Of a DNA stretch of 64,000 nucleotides, positions 23,410 to 32,961 are shown piece by piece. Source of the stretch: Chitinophagales bacterium (lineage in GTDB: Bacteria > Bacteroidota > Bacteroidia > Chitinophagales > UBA8649); NCBI GenBank assembly GCA_020635975.1, contig JACJYT010000003.1, positions 248,001 to 312,000 on the forward strand, written 5' to 3'. A model generated the notes under the pieces. That model was not told where the DNA came from. It made no database searches and was given only the letters and a program-made list of their open reading frames with translations. The position numbers were made by a program, and so were the translations under genes. Numbering within the stretch: the stretch's first letter is position 1; the number at the start of each line of letters is the position of its first letter.

Positions 23410-23850
23410 ATGAAAAAGTTGATTATTGTAATATTTCTTATTGTTGCGAATGTCGTAGTTGCCCAGAACATTGTTTTAGATGATAACAACCAAGAATTAT
23501 TTAATTGTGGCTCTACGGGAAGTTTACTGAGCTGCACAGAGTTTGATGAGATTATAATTTACTCTTTAAATGTAGAGGGAGGGCTTTTGCTTGATACCTT
23601 TGCTCCTAACGGAAATAACTTAAATCAGAGATTTTTTCCTGTTAATTTAGATATTAATAGTAATTTAGCTGCTTTAAGAGTTTTTAACTGTTGGGGGGAA
23701 TTGGAATCGGGTTACCGAGATTGTGATTTAGGATGGGATGGAACTTTTGAAGGAAAGGACCAAGCTGCTGATGTATACAGCTATTACATAAGAATAGAAA
23801 AACCTTTTGAAGACTTTATTTAAAGCGGTACGGTAACATTAATTAGATAA
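23410..23850 (+). pseudogene. Mini T9SS type B cargo interrupted by an in-frame stop
   Basis: A signal peptide, about 45 residues of passenger and a type B sorting domain (TFAPNGNNLNQRFFPVNLD ... LGWDGTFEGKDQAADVYSYY). Translation stops at TAA 23821-23823. The next codons continue in the same frame as SGTVTLIR and then stop at 23848. The intact paralogue ending at 28677 has LVLSGSVTLIR at this place, so a single TTA (Leu) to TAA change explains the loss of the last strand. Other decay signs are Cys for Arg in the usual YNRWG and an insertion after it. The truncated 137-residue product might still be made. Confidence 0.75.
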
Positions 23851-23865
23851 CAAAACAAAATTTAT

Positions 23866-24288
23866 ATGAAGAATTACATTAGTTTATTAGGTTTTTTACT
23901 CCTTTCTTTTGCTTTGAAAGCCCAAACTTGGGAAATTATAGCAAGTGATGAGGACTATAAAATTGAGAAACAACATATTGTTTGCAGATCCAATCAAGGA
24001 TTTGAATACGACTATATTGTACTGAGGTTTACGAATTTAACTAGTCAAAATGTTTCACTTAGCTTCAATTTTGAAGAATGGTATAATGATGTTTGCAAAT
24101 CTTGTCAAGAGGGAACAGATGAAAGTAGAATTCGCAGTGTGCAACTTGCTCCCAATGAAGTGCTGGAAGGAGATTGTAATTCTAGAGGTTTGATGAAGAT
24201 TTTTCATCATTCTATTACTGTTCATCCGAATGCCTTTGTAGGAAAGCTTACAGATTTAGTAATTAATAAAATAGTAATCACCAAATAA
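23866..24288 (+). CDS. Small secreted protein of the adhesin cluster
   Basis: 140 residues with a signal peptide (1-20, ending ALKAQ) and a beta-sandwich-like mature part (FEYDYIVLRFTNLTSQNVSLSFNFEEW). It contains four cysteines at roughly 41, 72, 75 and 98, which could form disulfides. Not recognised as a named family. It ends 6 bp before the start of the large type B cargo and so is probably translated from the same transcript; an accessory role in export or display of that cargo is inference. Confidence 0.6.
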   Translation: MKNYISLLGFLLLSFALKAQTWEIIASDEDYKIEKQHIVCRSNQGFEYDYIVLRFTNLTSQNVSLSFNFEEWYNDVCKSCQEGTDESRIRSVQLAPNEVLEGDCNSRGLMKIFHHSITVHPNAFVGKLTDLVINKIVITK

Positions 24289-24294
24289 GAGCTT

Positions 24295-27200
24295 ATGAAA
24301 AAATTATACCTTGTTTTTTTTGCTGCGATAGTTGCTTTTTTCTCTAATGCCCAGTGCGTTACTAACTCGGTGCCAAATCAAACCATAGTGGATTGTGGGG
24401 ATTCAGTGGTTATTACCTTAAGTGGCTTTGCGGATTTCGCATTAAATAATGATTTTAACACAGGAGTGCCGGGTACAGATTGGACGGCAACGAGCTCTGC
24501 TCAATTTAATAATCCTTATATCCCAAGTTTAACCAATGATACTTACTTATGGATGGGCCCTCAAGCGGATGTTCCTAGAGAGTTGACATCTTTACCTTTG
24601 GATTTGACCTACGGAGGACAAATCTGCTTTGATTTAGTATATGCTGTTCAAAGTCAACCTTCTCCGGTAGAAGGTCCGGATGAGCCAGACGAAGGAGTTT
24701 CTCTTCAGTATTCTATAGATGGTGGTACAACTTGGGTGGATATAGCTTATTTTCAACCAAATGGAGATATCTTACCGGCTAACCCCGGTCCAGCGGGAGT
24801 AGGAAATGCTAGTGGGCAAACTCCTTTTACGCAATGGGGTACTTATTGCTTCCCAATTCCTGCGGGTGCGCAAACTGCTACTACGCAAGTGCAGTGGTCT
24901 CAAATTTTTAGTTCAACTGCGCAATTTGACCATTGGGGTTTAGATAATATTCAAATTTTTGTTTCAGATCCGGCCTATGGCTTTTTTGATGGAGCTGGTA
25001 ACTTTATTGCTGGTAACACGAGTGTAGTTTATCCAACGGCAGATTCTACCTACACGTATTTATATTCTAATGCAATTGACGATTCATGTTATTCTGCAGT
25101 AAGTGTTACGGTTAATCCAACCGATGCTGGACCAGACATTTTTGTATCTTGTGATGGTATTGGCTTTAATATGAATGTTACGGGAGTAGCTCCTTGGGCT
25201 ACGGTGACTTGGTCGCCAATTGATGGTTTGGCAGATATTAATGATCCGAACACTTTTGCCTTACCTTTTCAAGACACGGAATATACAGTAACTTCTGCTT
25301 GCGGAACGGATGACATTCTGGTCTTGGTGGAAGAATCGTTTACAATAAACATGGATCAACCCGATACTATTTGTTTAAATGGATCAACCTTTTTAAGTTT
25401 GACTACCAGTCCAGCTTCGGTTGGGATTAGTTCGGTAACTTGGAACAATGTTCAAACTTTAGAAGATTCTGTAGGTAATACAGTTCTTGCTTCGCCTTTA
25501 ATTACAACACAATATATAGCTACAGTTACTTCAGATAGTGGTTGCGTAATACAAGATTCGGTTGTTGTGAATGTTCAAGGAGTGGCAAGTGCAATAGGTG
25601 TTAATCCTGCTAATCCTAGAGTTTGTCAAGGTAGTCCTATAGATTTAGAAGCTGTTATTTTAGCTCCAAGTGCGCCTTACACTTTGAATCAAACTCCTTT
25701 TTCGCCTTATCCTACAACAGGGGGAACAGTAATTGGTGGATTTACAGATGACAATACTCAGGGACCTCTTCCTTTAGGATTTAACTTTCCATTTTTTGGA
25801 ACACCTTACAATCAGATTTGGCTTTCATCCAACGGATGGTTTACTTTCTCTCCTCCAACGGGATCCTTTTTAGGAAATGCTACCATTCCAACAGCAGCTG
25901 TACCTAATAATTTCATTGCATGGGCATGGGATGATTTAAATTTTAATACTAGCGGTACTTTTTCTTATTACAATGGCGGGAGTTCTCCAAATCAGTATAT
26001 TGTTTTGAATTTCTTAAACGTGGCTCACTTTGGATCAACAACTACGGTTAGCGTTCAAGTTGTGTTATATGAAAACGGCTTGATAGAAATTAACAATTTA
26101 AACGTAGTTCCGGATAATGCAACGGGTACTATGACACAAGGTATTGAGAATGCTACAGGCACAATTGGCGTAGCAAATGCTGCTTTTAATAATACGAATA
26201 TGACTTCGATAGGGGAGTCTTGGTCTTTTGTACCATATGCTCCACCTGTAAATCCTGTATTTACTTGGTCTCCTCCAACTTATTTGAATACTACATCTGG
26301 GCCGAATGTAACGAGTACGCCTAATCAAGGTATAGAGTATTTTGTAACGATGGAAGACGGCTTTTGTACATCGGTTACTAGTGTTGAAGTAGTTGTAGAT
26401 AGCCTTAGTTTCGATTCATTAACAAATGATCTTACTTTATCTTGTCCAGAGGATAGTTTGCAGTTTTTTGCTGAAGCAAGCACTACTGTTCTTTTACCTG
26501 AAGTAGATTCCATCTACCAAATTGGTTTTGGAACGGGAAGTACTGGAACGGGTACGCCGTATGAAGGATTTTGGGAAGATGGAAGAACCCAAACGATTTA
26601 TTTAGCATCAGAATTGAGTGCAATTGGCTTAAGTGCTGGTGCAAGTTTAGAATCTATTGCTTTTAATGTAATTGACAAGGGAAGTACAGCACCTTATAAT
26701 AATTTTAGAATTGCGATTAAGCATACTACCTTAAATACTCTTACAGCTTTTGATCTGGCTGGATTCTCTCCAGTGTTTGGTCCAGCTGTTGTAACTACAG
26801 CCTTGGGATGGAATACCCATGTATTTGATGTGCCGTTTGTTTGGGATGGAGTATCCAATCTACTAGTAGAAACTTGCTTTGATAACACAGCATGGACAAG
26901 TGATGATGATGTGCAATTTACCACTACGGTTGGTAATTTAGTTGCCTACGATAACACAGATGGTGCTGCAGGTTGTGCCATCAATACACCTGCATTTACC
27001 AGCTCTAGAATGAATACCAGATTCGGAACTACTTATGTAGCTCCTGGAGTAGCACCTGTTAGCTATTTGTGGTATTCACTGCCAGCCTACAGTTTTAATG
27101 ATGATACTTTACAAAACCCTATTTTGTTAGACTCTTTAAGCCATTTTACGGAGGTTTTTGTGCAAGTTACTGATGGAACTTGTTCTAGAACGGGAGTTTT

Positions 27201-28677
27201 GTCGGTTCAATTTAATGGTGGTTATACCCTCACAAATGATACTGTTGTTTGTGAAGGAGATAATTTACAGTTAGAGGCAACAGGTGGCTTAAGTTATCTA
27301 TGGACGCCGAATAATGGTTTGCTTAATGATGTTACGATATCCAATCCAATTGCAGGTCCTCTTGTTTCGCCTGCCATGGTTTATGTAGATATAGAACTAT
27401 CGAATTGTACAGTTACTGATTCTGTGAGTATCGCTGTAAATCCTTTACCACAAGCCAGTATAAATAATGCAAGTTCTTTAATAGAGGCATGCTTTGGCGA
27501 CACGGTAGTGCTTGCTAGTGATGCAGATCCTACATGGACATATACTTGGACCGGTCCAGAAAATGGCTCAGGTTCTAGTATTTCGGTAAGCGCAAGTGGA
27601 ACCTATACGATGAATTTTGTTGATGCTAATGGTTGTTCTAACACCGCATCGATAGTTTTTGATAATTTCCCAGTACCAGTAGCTACAATTAATAATCAAA
27701 GTAATGAAAGCTTTAGATGCCCTCTAAGTTCGATAGTATTAACGAGCGATGCCGACCCTTCTTGGACCTACGTATGGTCTGGACCAGAGAGTGGAAATGG
27801 AGCATCTATTACGGTTAATACAGATGGATTGTATACACTAGACTTCTTAGATTTGAATTCTTGTCCAGGAAGTGCTACTATTTTAGTAAGTTCTGTAGAT
27901 ACAATTCTATTAAATACAGACTTAGTTAGAAATATTTTGTGCTGTAATGGGGATGAAGTAAGTTTTACTCTAGATTCTTTAATTACCAATGGACTTACTA
28001 TAGCAGAGGCATATTGGGATGGAAGTACAAACTCATCTTTAGATCCAATAAGCATTGCCTCAGGAGATGATGGTATCTATTCGCTTAGATTAGTGGACGC
28101 TAATGGTTGTGAATCTAATGCAAGCTTTGAGTTTGAAACAAGATGTCTTGATCCGATAATTGATGAAATTGATTCTGTAGTAATTGGACAAGAAGTTAGC
28201 TATACGGTTAGTAGTAGTATTAACCCAGATAGCGAAACTTGGTATCCAAGTGAGAATTTTGTAGGAAACGTATATACTGGTTCTGCTCCAGGAAATAGCT
28301 ATGAAGATGTGTTTGTAGAACTTGCCGCGTTATACACTTTAAATAGTGGAGAAAATTTAACATGTGTAGAAACAGATAGTTCAATAATTTTTGTAATTTC
28401 AGTCTCAGATCCTGAAATGCCAAATGCCTTTACTCCAAATGGAGATGCATTAAATGCAAGATTCTTTCCTGTTAACATGGATGTGAACTCTAGTATTGCG
28501 GCTTTCAGAGTTTATAACAGATGGGGCGATGTTGTTTATGAGTACAATGATGATTTGGGTTGGGATGGAACATGGCAAGGACAAGATCAACCAACAGACG
28601 TTTATACTTATTATTTAGTGATAGATAAATCTAGTGAAAACTTAGTTTTATCAGGATCTGTAACCTTAATTCGATAA
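24295..28677 (+). CDS. Large multidomain adhesin-like protein with T9SS type B sorting domain
   Basis: 1460 residues. Order: signal peptide (1-19); a reelin/jelly-roll-like domain (about 50-225); Ig/PKD-like modules; a nidogen-like domain (about 455-640) resembling that in the cargo at 13481; a further beta domain; two tandem repeats of about 75 residues (about 1056-1202, each with (D)ADP(T/S)WTY(T/V)W(T/S)GPE); and a gliding-motility-type C-terminal domain (about 1375-1460, from NAFTPNGDALN to VTLIR). It should be exported by T9SS and shown on the surface. It is followed by a PorP/SprF gene, as expected for type B cargos that need a dedicated SprF partner. Confidence 0.9.
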   Translation: MKKLYLVFFAAIVAFFSNAQCVTNSVPNQTIVDCGDSVVITLSGFADFALNNDFNTGVPGTDWTATSSAQFNNPYIPSLTNDTYLWMGPQADVPRELTSLPLDLTYGGQICFDLVYAVQSQPSPVEGPDEPDEGVSLQYSIDGGTTWVDIAYFQPNGDILPANPGPAGVGNASGQTPFTQWGTYCFPIPAGAQTATTQVQWSQIFSSTAQFDHWGLDNIQIFVSDPAYGFFDGAGNFIAGNTSVVYPTADSTYTYLYSNAIDDSCYSAVSVTVNPTDAGPDIFVSCDGIGFNMNVTGVAPWATVTWSPIDGLADINDPNTFALPFQDTEYTVTSACGTDDILVLVEESFTINMDQPDTICLNGSTFLSLTTSPASVGISSVTWNNVQTLEDSVGNTVLASPLITTQYIATVTSDSGCVIQDSVVVNVQGVASAIGVNPANPRVCQGSPIDLEAVILAPSAPYTLNQTPFSPYPTTGGTVIGGFTDDNTQGPLPLGFNFPFFGTPYNQIWLSSNGWFTFSPPTGSFLGNATIPTAAVPNNFIAWAWDDLNFNTSGTFSYYNGGSSPNQYIVLNFLNVAHFGSTTTVSVQVVLYENGLIEINNLNVVPDNATGTMTQGIENATGTIGVANAAFNNTNMTSIGESWSFVPYAPPVNPVFTWSPPTYLNTTSGPNVTSTPNQGIEYFVTMEDGFCTSVTSVEVVVDSLSFDSLTNDLTLSCPEDSLQFFAEASTTVLLPEVDSIYQIGFGTGSTGTGTPYEGFWEDGRTQTIYLASELSAIGLSAGASLESIAFNVIDKGSTAPYNNFRIAIKHTTLNTLTAFDLAGFSPVFGPAVVTTALGWNTHVFDVPFVWDGVSNLLVETCFDNTAWTSDDDVQFTTTVGNLVAYDNTDGAAGCAINTPAFTSSRMNTRFGTTYVAPGVAPVSYLWYSLPAYSFNDDTLQNPILLDSLSHFTEVFVQVTDGTCSRTGVLSVQFNGGYTLTNDTVVCEGDNLQLEATGGLSYLWTPNNGLLNDVTISNPIAGPLVSPAMVYVDIELSNCTVTDSVSIAVNPLPQASINNASSLIEACFGDTVVLASDADPTWTYTWTGPENGSGSSISVSASGTYTMNFVDANGCSNTASIVFDNFPVPVATINNQSNESFRCPLSSIVLTSDADPSWTYVWSGPESGNGASITVNTDGLYTLDFLDLNSCPGSATILVSSVDTILLNTDLVRNILCCNGDEVSFTLDSLITNGLTIAEAYWDGSTNSSLDPISIASGDDGIYSLRLVDANGCESNASFEFETRCLDPIIDEIDSVVIGQEVSYTVSSSINPDSETWYPSENFVGNVYTGSAPGNSYEDVFVELAALYTLNSGENLTCVETDSSIIFVISVSDPEMPNAFTPNGDALNARFFPVNMDVNSSIAAFRVYNRWGDVVYEYNDDLGWDGTWQGQDQPTDVYTYYLVIDKSSENLVLSGSVTLIR

Positions 28678-28696
28678 TTTTTAAAAACCTTAATAC

Positions 28697-29746
28697 ATGA
28701 AACCTAGAATTTTATTACTTTTCGCCATCTTGATGTTAGTTGGGAGTAAACTGGAAGCACAAGACATCCATTTTTCTCAGTATTATGCTTCACCACTAAC
28801 ATTAAATCCTGCATTAACAGGTAAATTTAACGGACTATATCGAGTAAATGCTATTTATCGCGATCAATGGAGAAATGGGGTTAGCCAAAATCCAACAGCA
28901 TACATGACTCCTTCTGTGTCAGTTGATTTTTCTTTGTTGAAGAATAAATTAAAAACAGATGCACTTGGTGTTGGAGCAGTTATGTTTTACGATCAAATTG
29001 GTGGTTTGAAAACATTAAAAGCAGGATTAAGTGTAGCTTATCACAAAGGTTTAGATAAAAACAATAAGTATCATTTAGCTTTAGGTATGCAGGCTAATTA
29101 TGGCAACAGACAGATTGATGCTGATTATACTTTCGAAGAAGAGTTGATTTCAACGCCTACGAATATTGATGATCAATACATCACTTCTATCTCTAAGCCG
29201 GTTAATTCTATTGACATGAATGCTGGTTTATTGTTCGATGGTCAATTTACAGATTGGATGACTTTCTACGGAGGCTATTCTTTCTTTAATTTATTACGCC
29301 ACAAGGATGATTTTTTAGCTGATGCAGGTGGTCAAGCGCAATACCAAACGCCTTTCCGCCATGTTGCTCATGCTGGTTTTGAATTTGCGGTGAAAAAATT
29401 CTTAATTATCCCAGGTGCTTTATATCAAACAACGGTTAAAACAAGTGAAGTTAATTTTGGATCTACTTTCGGATACAAAATGGAAAGTAAAAAACAAAAA
29501 ACAACTACTTTATTCTTAGGTGCTTGGTATCGTTGGGATGTTGCAGTAATTGCTAAAGCAGGAATCGACTTCGAAAATTTTAGAGTTTCAGGTGCTTATG
29601 ATATAGGTGTTGGTCAATTAGGCAAAGATCTTAAAAACGACAATGCAGCTAAAATGCCAAATGCTTTCGAAATAGCGGTTAGCTATTTTGGTCCTTACGG
29701 TAAACCACAAACCACCGATACTTATTTATTCAACCCTAGATTTTAA
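28697..29746 (+). CDS. PorP/SprF family T9SS outer-membrane protein
   Basis: 349 residues with a signal peptide (1-21) followed directly by the family hallmark DIHFSQYYASPLTLNPALTG and the YRDQWR motif. The rest is a set of amphipathic strands ending in an aromatic residue (LFNPRF), which fits an outer-membrane beta-barrel of the FadL-like PorP/SprF class. Members are needed for secretion or surface attachment of type B cargos such as SprB. It starts 19 bp after the cargo gene and ends 14 bp before the PorE-like gene, so the three are one operon. Confidence 0.92.
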   Translation: MKPRILLLFAILMLVGSKLEAQDIHFSQYYASPLTLNPALTGKFNGLYRVNAIYRDQWRNGVSQNPTAYMTPSVSVDFSLLKNKLKTDALGVGAVMFYDQIGGLKTLKAGLSVAYHKGLDKNNKYHLALGMQANYGNRQIDADYTFEEELISTPTNIDDQYITSISKPVNSIDMNAGLLFDGQFTDWMTFYGGYSFFNLLRHKDDFLADAGGQAQYQTPFRHVAHAGFEFAVKKFLIIPGALYQTTVKTSEVNFGSTFGYKMESKKQKTTTLFLGAWYRWDVAVIAKAGIDFENFRVSGAYDIGVGQLGKDLKNDNAAKMPNAFEIAVSYFGPYGKPQTTDTYLFNPRF

Positions 29747-29760
29747 TAAAACCCGAATCC

Positions 29761-31773
29761 ATGAAACTTAGAAATTTATTTTTATTTGGTTTATCAGTAG
29801 CAACTTTGTCATCATGCGCTACTTCGAAAAAAATTAGAATGGCCGATGACTTGTACGAGGAAGGAAGCTATTATAATGCCGTGGATGCTTACACGGATGT
29901 TCAGCAAAAGAAAGAGAATAATTCAAGACTTTCTTTCCAAATTGCTGAAACTAACAGACAATTAAAAGATTATAAACAGGCACAAAAGTGGTATCAAAAA
30001 ACGCTTGAGCAAAATGAAAATGCTTGGCCTGAGGCAAGATATCAAAATGCAATGATGCTTAAAGCTCAAGGCGAGTATGATAAAGCAATCAAAGAATTTG
30101 ATACTTTTTTAGAAAATGTTGAAGATGCTAAGGACAAGGACGGTCTTCTTTCTGATTTGAAACGCAAAGTTAAAATTGAAAAAGAAGGTTGTGAATTGGC
30201 TTTGGAACTAATGAATGCTAAGCAAGAGTCTGTGGTTGAAGAGATTCCTGGCATTAACAATAATTTGCAAGATTTATCTCCAAAGTACTTGAATTCTAAT
30301 CAAGTGTTAATGGCAGCTTTATTACCAGAAGAAGCGGTTAATAGAGAAGAAGCTGCTGCGAACAATGAGGATTATTATTCTAAATTATTTGTAAATACAA
30401 ACACTAATGGTGCTTGGTCTAAAGAATTGATGCCTGAAAATATCAATGTTGAGGGTAAGCATGTTGGTAATGGGGTAATGACCAAAGATGGTAACACAAT
30501 GTATTTTACAGAATGTAGTGAAGTAAATGCAACAGCTATGACTTGCGATATTTACAAAACTACAAAATCAGGAAATACTTGGTCTGATCCAGAATTCTTA
30601 GATATCAATAAAAAAGGTAGTACTACTACACAACCGGCTTTAGGCTTGGATGCCAATGGAAATGAAGTGTTATATTTTGCTTCTAATAGATCTGGCGGTA
30701 AAGGTGGTATGGATATTTGGTATGCTACAATGAAAGATGGTGAGTTTAATACACCAACTAACTTAGGTTCAACTGTAAATACCAAGTACGATGAAATGAC
30801 TCCTTTCTATGATGCGGCTAATGGTCTATTATACTTTAGTTCTGAAGGTCATCCAGGTTTAGGTGGTTTAGATGTTTTCAAAATTGAAGGTAATGTAGAT
30901 TCATGGGGAGAAGCTGTGGTGAATGCAGGCTACCCATTAAACTCTAGTGCAGACGATTTATATCTAGCATTAAACGAAAGAGGAACGAATGGTTACCTTG
31001 TTTCTAATCGTCCAGGTACAACTTCAGACAGAGGGGAAACTTGTTGCGATGATGTGTTTAAGGTAAAATTAGTATCTGATAAGTATGTTATCGTTGAAGC
31101 TACAGATTCTAAAGGAAACAAAATGAGTGATGTAGAAGTTGCTTTATATCAAGTTTTAGGAGCTAACGATTTTGAATTCATAGGCGAAAGTAAAACAGGC
31201 TCTAGCCCAGTTAATTTCTTAATTGAAGAAGCAGATTATAAACTTAATGGTAATAAGAAAGGCTACTGGCCATCTGTGGAAACTCTTAAAATGGAAGAAA
31301 TTGCAAATGCTTCTAATGATACGATTGTTAAGATTTTGGTTATGCGTCCGATTAATAGAGCTAAAGTGGAGAATGTTTACTTTGCTTTCGATATGAATGA
31401 TATTCGTGATATGTATAAGGACGAAATGGATTCTGTTATTACTTTGTTAGCTAAGTACCCTGAATTATTGGTAAAAGTAGAAGGACATACAGATTCTAAA
31501 GGTTCTGATAAGTATAACATGGCTTTATCTGAAAGAAGAGCAAATGCTGCTAAAGATTACTTGAAGGAAAATGGTGTGGATGAAGAAAGAATCTTAGTTC
31601 AAGCTTTTGGTGAGGCTAATCCTATTGCACCAAACGAAAATCCTGATGGTAGTGATAATCCAGAAGGTAGAGCTAAGAACAGACGTGTTGAGTTCAAATT
31701 ATTGAACGACGTAAATGAAGACTTACCAATAGAAATTGAGTACGGCTCGGCTGATCCAGAAACTATCGATTAG
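29761..31773 (+). CDS. PorE-like TPR-PD40-OmpA lipoprotein
   Basis: 670 residues with a lipobox (LSSC, Cys19). Domain order: TPR repeats (about 25-130), a PD40/beta-propeller (about 210-410, with YFASNRSGGKGGMDIWYA), a carboxypeptidase-regulatory-like domain (about 425-505), and a C-terminal OmpA peptidoglycan-binding domain (about 535-655, with VEGHTDSKGSDKYNMALSE). This is the domain order described for P. gingivalis PorE, a T9SS component that ties the outer-membrane complex to peptidoglycan. Paralogues often sit beside SprF genes and cargo, as here. It closes the operon. Confidence 0.9.
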   Translation: MKLRNLFLFGLSVATLSSCATSKKIRMADDLYEEGSYYNAVDAYTDVQQKKENNSRLSFQIAETNRQLKDYKQAQKWYQKTLEQNENAWPEARYQNAMMLKAQGEYDKAIKEFDTFLENVEDAKDKDGLLSDLKRKVKIEKEGCELALELMNAKQESVVEEIPGINNNLQDLSPKYLNSNQVLMAALLPEEAVNREEAAANNEDYYSKLFVNTNTNGAWSKELMPENINVEGKHVGNGVMTKDGNTMYFTECSEVNATAMTCDIYKTTKSGNTWSDPEFLDINKKGSTTTQPALGLDANGNEVLYFASNRSGGKGGMDIWYATMKDGEFNTPTNLGSTVNTKYDEMTPFYDAANGLLYFSSEGHPGLGGLDVFKIEGNVDSWGEAVVNAGYPLNSSADDLYLALNERGTNGYLVSNRPGTTSDRGETCCDDVFKVKLVSDKYVIVEATDSKGNKMSDVEVALYQVLGANDFEFIGESKTGSSPVNFLIEEADYKLNGNKKGYWPSVETLKMEEIANASNDTIVKILVMRPINRAKVENVYFAFDMNDIRDMYKDEMDSVITLLAKYPELLVKVEGHTDSKGSDKYNMALSERRANAAKDYLKENGVDEERILVQAFGEANPIAPNENPDGSDNPEGRAKNRRVEFKLLNDVNEDLPIEIEYGSADPETID

Positions 31774-31797
31774 GTTTTGGCAAAATTATTGAATTAC

Positions 31798-31825
31798 AAA
31801 AGGCGAGAATAAGTTCTCGCCTTTT
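31798..31825 (+). terminator. Intrinsic terminator of the adhesin operon
   Basis: AAAAGGCGAGAA / TTCTCGCCTTTT, a perfect 12-bp stem with a 4-base loop followed by GTGTTTTTT, 25 bp after the stop of the PorE-like gene. Confidence 0.9.
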
Positions 31826-31865
31826 GTGTTTTTTAGAACTAAAGCCATTAATTTTAAGTTTTCCT

Positions 31866-32939
31866 ATGATGAAATATTTTTTTCTACTTCTTTTTAGCCT
31901 TGTTTGTTATTCCACAAAAGCACAAAGTGCATACTTCACCGACCCTAATTGGAATTACTTCTATGCATTTAATGATTATTATTTAGAGAAATTAGAGTTT
32001 TTACCTATTATTAGCGCTCAAGCAGGCAAGGATTATATCGCCTATATTAGAAATAATAATCGGTTTATCATTTATAGTAATGGTCAGAAGAAAGATTTAA
32101 ACCTTAGTAATCCACGCTATTTTGCCAAGGACGATTTGATGGCCTATTTTGTAGATCAACAATTATGGGTTTTTCAGCAGGGAAAAACTAAATTATTGGA
32201 TAGATGGGCTATAGACAATTTTGCAATTGGAGATCAAATTCTCTGCTTTACCAATAATTTTGACAAGTTTATGGTTTATTCTGAAGATTCCCTTCAGGTA
32301 CTAGAATTATGGAAGGTTAATCAGGTGAAAGCTGGAGATAATTTAATTGCTTATTTGGATGTGAACAATCAGTTTAAAGTATTTTATTACGGCACTAAAG
32401 AACTCATAGAAGAAATTGCGCCACGAAGCTTTAAAGTATCCAAGAATGTAATTGCCTATGTAAGTAATCTAGAAGACTTTGTGATTTGGGATAGGGGAGT
32501 GAAAAGCACAATCCAATACCAAATACCGAGTTGGTACGAATGCGGAGAAGACTTTGTAGCTTATGTGGACGATATGGATCAATTTGTTGTGTACTACCTC
32601 GGTGAGCGTTTCGAACTACTTAGCTATAAACCTTCTATGATTATGATCAAAGAGAACATTATGGTATATGCCGATGATTTTGGTTTTCTATATGCCTTTT
32701 ATAAAGGTAAAACCATCCGCTTGCAAAGCTTTGTGCCAGATAAAATTGCAATCGATAATGATATTGTTGTGTTTAAAGACAATTACGGCTACCTAAAAGG
32801 CATGCTGTATGGAGAGAAAACAGATTTTAGTAAAGAGATAGCACAAGATTTTGAAGTTTTTAATCAAAGCTTAGTCTATAAAGTTGACCGAGTTAGTTGG
32901 GTAGTATTTAATGATGGGAAATACTATAACTATCCGTAA
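31866..32939 (+). CDS. Secreted protein of about ten 34-35-residue repeats
   Basis: About 357 residues from the ATG at 31866 (a second ATG follows at 31869); the longer frame from 31824 uses TTG within the terminator and is unlikely. A signal peptide ends near STKAQ. The whole mature protein is a tandem array with a period of 34-35 residues and the pattern (D/N)xx(I/V)(A/V)Yxx(D/N)xxx(F/L)x(V/I)(F/Y)xxG. Clear units begin at KDYIAYI, DDLMAYF, DQILCFT, DNLIAYL, KNVIAYV, EDFVAYV, ENIMVYA and NDIVVFK, with partial units at both ends. A beta-propeller or similar closed fold is inferred. Function unknown, family name not recognised. Confidence 0.75.
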   Translation: MMKYFFLLLFSLVCYSTKAQSAYFTDPNWNYFYAFNDYYLEKLEFLPIISAQAGKDYIAYIRNNNRFIIYSNGQKKDLNLSNPRYFAKDDLMAYFVDQQLWVFQQGKTKLLDRWAIDNFAIGDQILCFTNNFDKFMVYSEDSLQVLELWKVNQVKAGDNLIAYLDVNNQFKVFYYGTKELIEEIAPRSFKVSKNVIAYVSNLEDFVIWDRGVKSTIQYQIPSWYECGEDFVAYVDDMDQFVVYYLGERFELLSYKPSMIMIKENIMVYADDFGFLYAFYKGKTIRLQSFVPDKIAIDNDIVVFKDNYGYLKGMLYGEKTDFSKEIAQDFEVFNQSLVYKVDRVSWVVFNDGKYYNYP

Positions 32940-32944
32940 CTTTG
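32937..32944 (+). promoter_or_regulatory. TAnnTTTG -7 element before the Mrp gene
   Basis: TAACTTTG overlaps the stop codon of the repeat protein gene and ends 17 bp before the ATG at 32962, giving a very short leader. Confidence 0.5.
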
Positions 32945-32961
32945 CAATCTAGTATAGAATT

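Noticed and set aside
31824..31866. Upstream TTG start for the 35-residue repeat protein
   Set aside because: It lies within the preceding terminator's T-run and would hide the signal peptide.
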